Shown piece by piece: positions 45,304-48,044 of a stretch of DNA of 48,044 nt. The stretch covers positions 1-48,044 of the forward strand of contig CACXEO010000009.1 of the NCBI GenBank assembly GCA_902766785.1. Direction: 5' to 3'. The translations under genes were made by a program, and so were the position numbers. This DNA is from Oscillospiraceae bacterium. GTDB taxonomy: Bacteria; Bacillota; Clostridia; Oscillospirales; Ruminococcaceae. Position 1 is the stretch's first letter, and every line of letters begins with the position of its first letter. The notes below the pieces were generated by a model. The model was not told the DNA's origin. It was given only the letters and a program-made list of their open reading frames with translations, and made no database searches.

Positions 45304-45402
45304 GTGCAGGGCATAAGCAGTTTTGAATTACGGCTGTTGATGCGGTGCGGATACGATTATGAGAACTTTATATTCCAACCTGAATCTTACCTTTTCCGTT
45401 GA
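45304..45402 (+). CDS. Possible 32-codon leader ORF overlapping the AraC start
   Basis: A GTG at 45304 follows the strong site GGAGAAAGGA, and the reading frame (MQGISSFELRLLMRCGYDYE at the N-terminus, ending QPESYLFR) runs 44 nt into the AraC gene in a different frame. The AraC start itself has only a weak site (GGTGCGG). It may couple or limit translation of the regulator. It could equally be a remnant; there is no homologue I recognise. Confidence 0.35.
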   Translation: MQGISSFELRLLMRCGYDYENFIFQPESYLFR

Positions 45403-46219
45403 GGAGTGCGCCTTCAGGGCAGTTCATGTTATTTTGGAACAGCTCACAAAAAGGATTCCCTCCCACAGCCATGGAAAAGGCTGTTATGAAATCCACTATA
45501 TCCCGTCAGGAAGCGGCAGGGCGCTGATCCGAGGTACTTCTTACGAAATTGTCCCAAATACCCTTTACGTCACCGGCCCGCAGGTGGAGCATTCACAAAT
45601 TTCCAACGCTGAAGACCCCATGCTGGAATACTGTGTTTACCTTGTCCTGCCCCGAAGCCCAGGAAAACTGAAAAATACGCAGGACAGCGCCGCTGGCTTG
45701 TTTGAAAAAACCTCCTTTTGGTTCGGACAGGATTCCTGTGGAGCAGAAGCTATTTTCCGGCGTATTTTTTTTGAGCTGCGGTACCGGCAGACCGGATACA
45801 TCACCCAGGTACAATCCCTTCTTTCTCAGCTTGTCATAGCGCTGGTGCGAAACTACGAACAGCCGGATACTCCGGCGCCAAGTTTTGCCGCATCCAACCT
45901 GAACGACAGCAAATCCATTATTCTGGAGGAATACTTCCTCTATGAATACGCAAATTTATCGCTGGAGCAGCTCGCCGCCCGCCTTGCCCTGAGTACACGC
46001 CAGACAGAGCGGTTGATCCGGGAGCTTTACAATAAAACTTTCCGGCAGAAAAAAACAGAAGCACGGATGTCCGCCGCCGTTCTTCTCCTTTCGGACCCTG
46101 TGCGAAGTATTTCTTCGGTGGCGGAGGAGCTCGGCTATTCGTCGGTTGAGCATTTTTCCACCGCATTCCGCCGGTACTACGGGGAAAGCGCAAGCGCATA
46201 CCGCGCCAGAGAAAACTGA
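45359..46219 (+). CDS. AraC-family transcriptional regulator
   Basis: The 286-residue protein has an N-terminal cupin-like sensor domain (about 1-130; HSHGKGCYEIHYIPSGSGRALI, VTGPQVEHSQI) and a C-terminal AraC DNA-binding domain with SLEQLAARLALSTRQTERLIRELY and SISSVAEELGYSSVEHFSTAFRRYYGESASAYR. The sensor domain histidines resemble those of sugar-binding AraC proteins. Start: ATG at 45359; an in-frame stop at 45338 limits other starts. It is divergent from the dehydrogenase-AKR-fucU operon and is the likely regulator. A hairpin terminator follows the stop codon. Confidence 0.88.
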   Translation: MRTLYSNLNLTFSVEECAFRAVHVILEQLTKRIPSHSHGKGCYEIHYIPSGSGRALIRGTSYEIVPNTLYVTGPQVEHSQISNAEDPMLEYCVYLVLPRSPGKLKNTQDSAAGLFEKTSFWFGQDSCGAEAIFRRIFFELRYRQTGYITQVQSLLSQLVIALVRNYEQPDTPAPSFAASNLNDSKSIILEEYFLYEYANLSLEQLAARLALSTRQTERLIRELYNKTFRQKKTEARMSAAVLLLSDPVRSISSVAEELGYSSVEHFSTAFRRYYGESASAYRAREN

Positions 46220-46226
46220 ATGGTCA

Positions 46227-46266
46227 ATAAAACTCACCCTCTATGTTTAAATGAGTTTTATTTCTA
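46227..46266 (+). terminator. Terminator after the AraC regulator
   Basis: ATAAAACTCA and TGAGTTTTAT pair around a 15-nt loop, 8 nt past the stop codon, with T-rich tail. Confidence 0.75.
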
Positions 46267-46352
46267 TCTTGATCATCACACTTTTTCCCGCCAGCCCACA
46301 TCTTAATATTATGTAAATTCAAAAATTATAAAACATTTTTTGATATTCAGTA

Positions 46353-46381
46353 TTGACTTCCGACATGCGACCACTTATAAT
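46353..46381 (+). promoter_or_regulatory. Strong promoter of the small accessory genes
   Basis: TTGACT, a 17-nt spacer and a perfect TATAAT, 24 nt before the start codon. The 130 nt upstream are AT-rich. Confidence 0.75.
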
Positions 46382-46405
46382 TAAAAGAAAGAGAGCACTG
46401 GTCTT

Positions 46406-46606
46406 ATGTCGGACGTACGAACTGTTTTCACTACCTCAGAAGCTGCAAATATCCTTGAAATTTCCCCAAGCTATCTGTTGAGATTGGCGCAAACCATGGA
46501 TTTTTCCCCTGCCGAATTTAGAAGTGCCGGAAAAAGGAACTATCTTTTCAGCAAATCGGCAGTCGAAAAACTGAAAAACCGAAAAGAAAGAGACAAAAAG
46601 GATTAG
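46406..46606 (+). CDS. Small helix-turn-helix protein (MerR/excisionase-like)
   Basis: The 66-residue protein looks like a single winged-HTH domain as in excisionases and MerR-type N-termini: VFTTSEAANILEISPSYLLRLAQTM then a basic tail KNRKERDKKD. It probably binds DNA. It has its own strong promoter and is followed by an 84-residue protein after 11 nt, so they form a small operon. Its ribosome binding site is weak. Position next to mobile-element remnants suggests an accessory or phage-derived origin, though it may be host. The HTH call is by eye. Confidence 0.6.
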   Translation: MSDVRTVFTTSEAANILEISPSYLLRLAQTMDFSPAEFRSAGKRNYLFSKSAVEKLKNRKERDKKD

Positions 46607-46617
46607 GAGAATAACGA

Positions 46618-46872
46618 ATGCGTATGGAAAACCAATTATGTAACTTTTTCCCAGAAAATCGGGAAATATACGGTTTGTGCAAGGAAGAACGCCAGCGCAT
46701 TCAAAGCAACCTTGGAATGCTCCGTAAAACCCTGAACCGGCACCAGAGAAAGCTGCTGCTGCGGATACTTGATGATAAGGACCTGATTACCGAGCAAATT
46801 GCCGAAGATTCATACGCGGACGGGTTCCACACGGCGGTAAAAATAATGATTGAAAGCCTGTATGTAAAATAG
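46618..46872 (+). CDS. Small protein, possibly DUF6809-like
   Basis: The 84-residue product is charged and helical: FFPENREIYGLCKEERQRIQ, then a Leu/Lys-rich helix and the end YADGFHTAVKIMIESLYVK. The end resembles DUF6809-type small clostridial proteins, but I am not certain. No membrane or catalytic motif is visible. Start: ATG at 46618 with TTAGGAGA; a second ATG at 46624 is in frame. It is the second gene of the operon with the HTH protein and ends at a strong terminator. Confidence 0.55.
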   Translation: MRMENQLCNFFPENREIYGLCKEERQRIQSNLGMLRKTLNRHQRKLLLRILDDKDLITEQIAEDSYADGFHTAVKIMIESLYVK

Positions 46873-46875
46873 GAC

Positions 46876-46909
46876 AAAAAAGCACCGCTGATTAAGCGGT
46901 GCTTTTTTT
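46876..46909. terminator. Bidirectional terminator between convergent small genes
   Basis: AAAAAGCACCGCT and AGCGGTGCTTTTTT pair with a 5-nt loop; it lies right after the stop at 46872 and 25 nt from the stop of the convergent minus-strand gene. Confidence 0.85.
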
Positions 46910-46934
46910 AAGAATAAAGCGACCTATCCGTTTG

Positions 46935-47192
46935 TCAGCCCTCCAGCGATCCGTCCCACTGTGACAGCCACTTGCGCTTGTTTTTTGAAACCGCGTCCAC
47001 AACAGCCCTTCCGGACTGAAAACGGTCAAATGTTCCGGCGGAAATTTCATCCAAAACCATATTGAGTATTTCCTCATAATACTTCTCCGGATTGATATTG
47101 CCGTTTGTCTGGGAGAAATGCTGCTGTGTCTCCTGCTGTGAAATCCCGGCATATATCCCTTTGACTTCCCGCATTAATGTTTCCCGGTCCAT
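46935..47192 (-). CDS. Small protein of unknown function
   Basis: The 85-residue product (MDRETLMREVKGIYAGISQQ at its start) is helical and polar, with QQETQQHFSQTNGNINPEKYYEEILNMVLDEI in the middle and AVVDAVSKNKRKWLSQWDGSL at the end. I do not recognise the family. Start: ATG at 47192, with AAGGAG about 7 nt upstream; the in-frame ATG at 47276 lacks such a site. It is convergent with the small HTH operon, sharing its terminator. It may be accessory. Confidence 0.5.
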   Translation of the reverse strand: MDRETLMREVKGIYAGISQQETQQHFSQTNGNINPEKYYEEILNMVLDEISAGTFDRFQSGRAVVDAVSKNKRKWLSQWDGSLEG

Positions 47193-47408
47193 GCTATTCT
47201 CCTTCTTGGAATTGAATTTATTTTTCTCAGATAGCGTTTGCAGTTCTGCGGAATTTATACTGTTTCCAGTAATCATAAGGCAGGAAATCGAGTGGATATT
47301 TTTGATGTCCCTGTAAAAAGCAGGCTAATACAAAAGATTAGTAAACTCCGATTAACATACGTATGATATTCTCTTCGCCGCTAAGTTCGGAGAGATGAAA
47401 AAGCTTCA

Positions 47409-47660
47409 TTGCAGAATTGGCGCAGCAATCACAGCAAAAAGTTTATTGATCCCAATAGACGTGATTATGTTCAGGCCGGTTGCAAGCCGAGAATGAAAAG
47501 ACCGTCCTGGCACGGACTTCGCCACCTGTATTTTCAGAAGAACCTCCGCCGCTTGATTGCAGAAAGCGGTATGACCGTTGAAAACGAAATGAGCGAGTGT
47601 ATGGGACATCACCGAAATGATGTCAAGATGTTCTATTCTGAGTTGTTTGTAGATTCGTAA
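47409..47660 (+). pseudogene. Tyrosine recombinase (phage integrase-like) C-terminal remnant
   Basis: The reading frame carries the catalytic C-terminal part of tyrosine recombinases: HGLRHLYFQKNL (R-H box), MGHHRNDVKMFYSE with the distal His and the Tyr nucleophile. The DNA-binding and N-terminal catalytic parts (including the first Arg) are missing, and the frame has no good start; a stop at 47382-47384 closes it upstream. A stop at 47658-47660 is the natural end. It is thus a decayed integrase, not active. Confidence 0.55.
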
Positions 47661-47721
47661 TATGAACAAAAATCATAAAGAAAGGGGACGGCACTGACAC
47701 ACATTACTGACTTATAAAGCC

Positions 47722-48044
47722 ATGTGCAGCAAAAGCGAAGGATTTAAAGTCAGTAACGAAATGGTACGCACGCTTATGCGTGATATGGGGTTGGTCAGCA
47801 TTCGCCAGTCGGCCAAAAAGCTGTACGAGGACGAAGGGCGCAAATATAAAAATAACCTTAATCAAGAGTTTGACACGAGCAAGCCGAACGAAGTGTGGGT
47901 TAGTGATGTTACTTATTTCAAGTACGGTGAAAACGCTTATTACATTTGCGTGATTATTGACTTATTCTCTCGTATGGTCGTGGGGTATAAAATCGGAATG
48001 ACCAACAGCACGCAGCTTGTAAAATCGACTTTTCAAATTGCCTA
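47722..48044 (+). pseudogene. IS3-family transposase OrfB (DDE) fragment, 5'-truncated and cut by window edge
   Basis: Although there is a start-like ATG at 47722, the sequence begins in the middle of an IS3-type OrfB: GFKVSNEMVRTLMRDMGL, then PNEVWVSDVTYFKYGE (first catalytic Asp) and YICVIIDLFSRMVVGYKI (second catalytic-core strand) of the rve/DDE core. The N-terminal HTH part expected in IS3 OrfB is absent, and a stop (47695) lies just upstream. It continues beyond the right edge, so the 3' part is unknown. The junction of unrelated sequence and transposase lies at about 47700-47720. Confidence 0.75.

Larger units (their letters stand above)
44934..45358. other. Divergent promoter region with long hairpin-rich leader
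   Basis: Of the 425 nt between the dehydrogenase and araC-type genes, the first part holds the two divergent promoters. The araC-side leader (about 45110-45303) is rich in structure: a three-tier hairpin at 45155-45196 (GCGCA/TGCGC, GGCAGA/TCTGCC, GCGC-GTGA-GCGC), a GC-rich stretch GGCCGGCCTGCGGCCATGGCC-like at 45236-45256, and a GAAA-loop stem ATTGC-GAAA-GCAAT (45265-45278). A short ORF starts at 45304. Confidence 0.7.

Noticed and set aside
47679-47702. GGGGACGG...TGACAC as the end of another mobile element (Y1-transposase type)
   Set aside because: Resembles ends seen in Firmicutes, but only one end and no matching second end or transposase lies in the window.

Overview
The window looks like chromosomal DNA of a spore-forming, anaerobic Firmicute of class Clostridia, probably near the Oscillospiraceae/Ruminococcaceae. 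The evidence is the sporulation sigma factors SigE and SigG with the SpoIIGA protease, the tepA-ylzJ-ftsK order known from Bacillus and Clostridia, a Rex redox repressor, strong AGGAGG-type ribosome binding sites, and oxygen-sensitive 2-hydroxyacyl-CoA-dehydratase-type proteins. The species assignment is inference. No rRNA, tRNA or CRISPR array was seen.

Layout. 0-0.8 kb: an IscU-like Fe-S scaffold followed by the first codons of a GGGtGRT-family gene. 0.9-2.8 kb: a two-gene membrane/surface unit. 3.0-7.3 kb: secA, pheA (chorismate mutase-prephenate dehydratase) and a small membrane protein. 7.5-11.2 kb: an L-arabinose-type operon (araB, araD, transaldolase-like) with an unusual array of hairpin units between araB and araD. 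11.3-12.9 kb: an orphan corrinoid-activator-like [2Fe-2S] ATPase with a tiny leader ORF. 13.0-19.7 kb: sporulation control (sigG; then spoIIGA, sigE and ylmC), interrupted by an AraC regulator, an HD hydrolase and a GH63-like glycosidase. 19.9-31.7 kb: a 12-kb block of nine genes on the minus strand: split activase and dehydratase-like pair, tepA, ylzJ, uppP, ftsK, a YgiQ radical SAM protein, a ComEC-like metallo-beta-lactamase-fold protein and a DUF3006 protein. 31.9-35.9 kb: aconitase and isocitrate dehydrogenase (2-oxoglutarate supply), then rex. 36-41.6 kb: small Cys-rich (DUF1540) and Asn-rich proteins, an aldo/keto reductase, a Cu/Zn-SOD-like protein, a PutP-type symporter and a PRPP synthetase. 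41.9-46.2 kb: an XRE regulator and a sugar cassette (zinc dehydrogenase, aldo/keto reductase, FucU mutarotase) with a divergent AraC regulator. 46.4-48 kb: three small accessory genes, then remnants of a tyrosine recombinase and an IS3-family transposase.

How it works together. The window mixes core housekeeping (secretion, chromosome translocation, lipid-carrier recycling, Phe synthesis, 2-oxoglutarate synthesis, PRPP) with sugar catabolism cassettes and sporulation control. Points most worth a second look are the hairpin array at 9.1-9.5 kb; the Spo0A-type spoIIG promoter with an apparent ATT start for spoIIGA; the long SigE pro-sequence; the split activase pair heading the ftsK block; the orphan corrinoid activator with its leader ORF; the SOD-like protein with altered active-site residues; and the mobile-element debris at the right edge. 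Functions are assigned from recognisable motifs by eye, without database searches.
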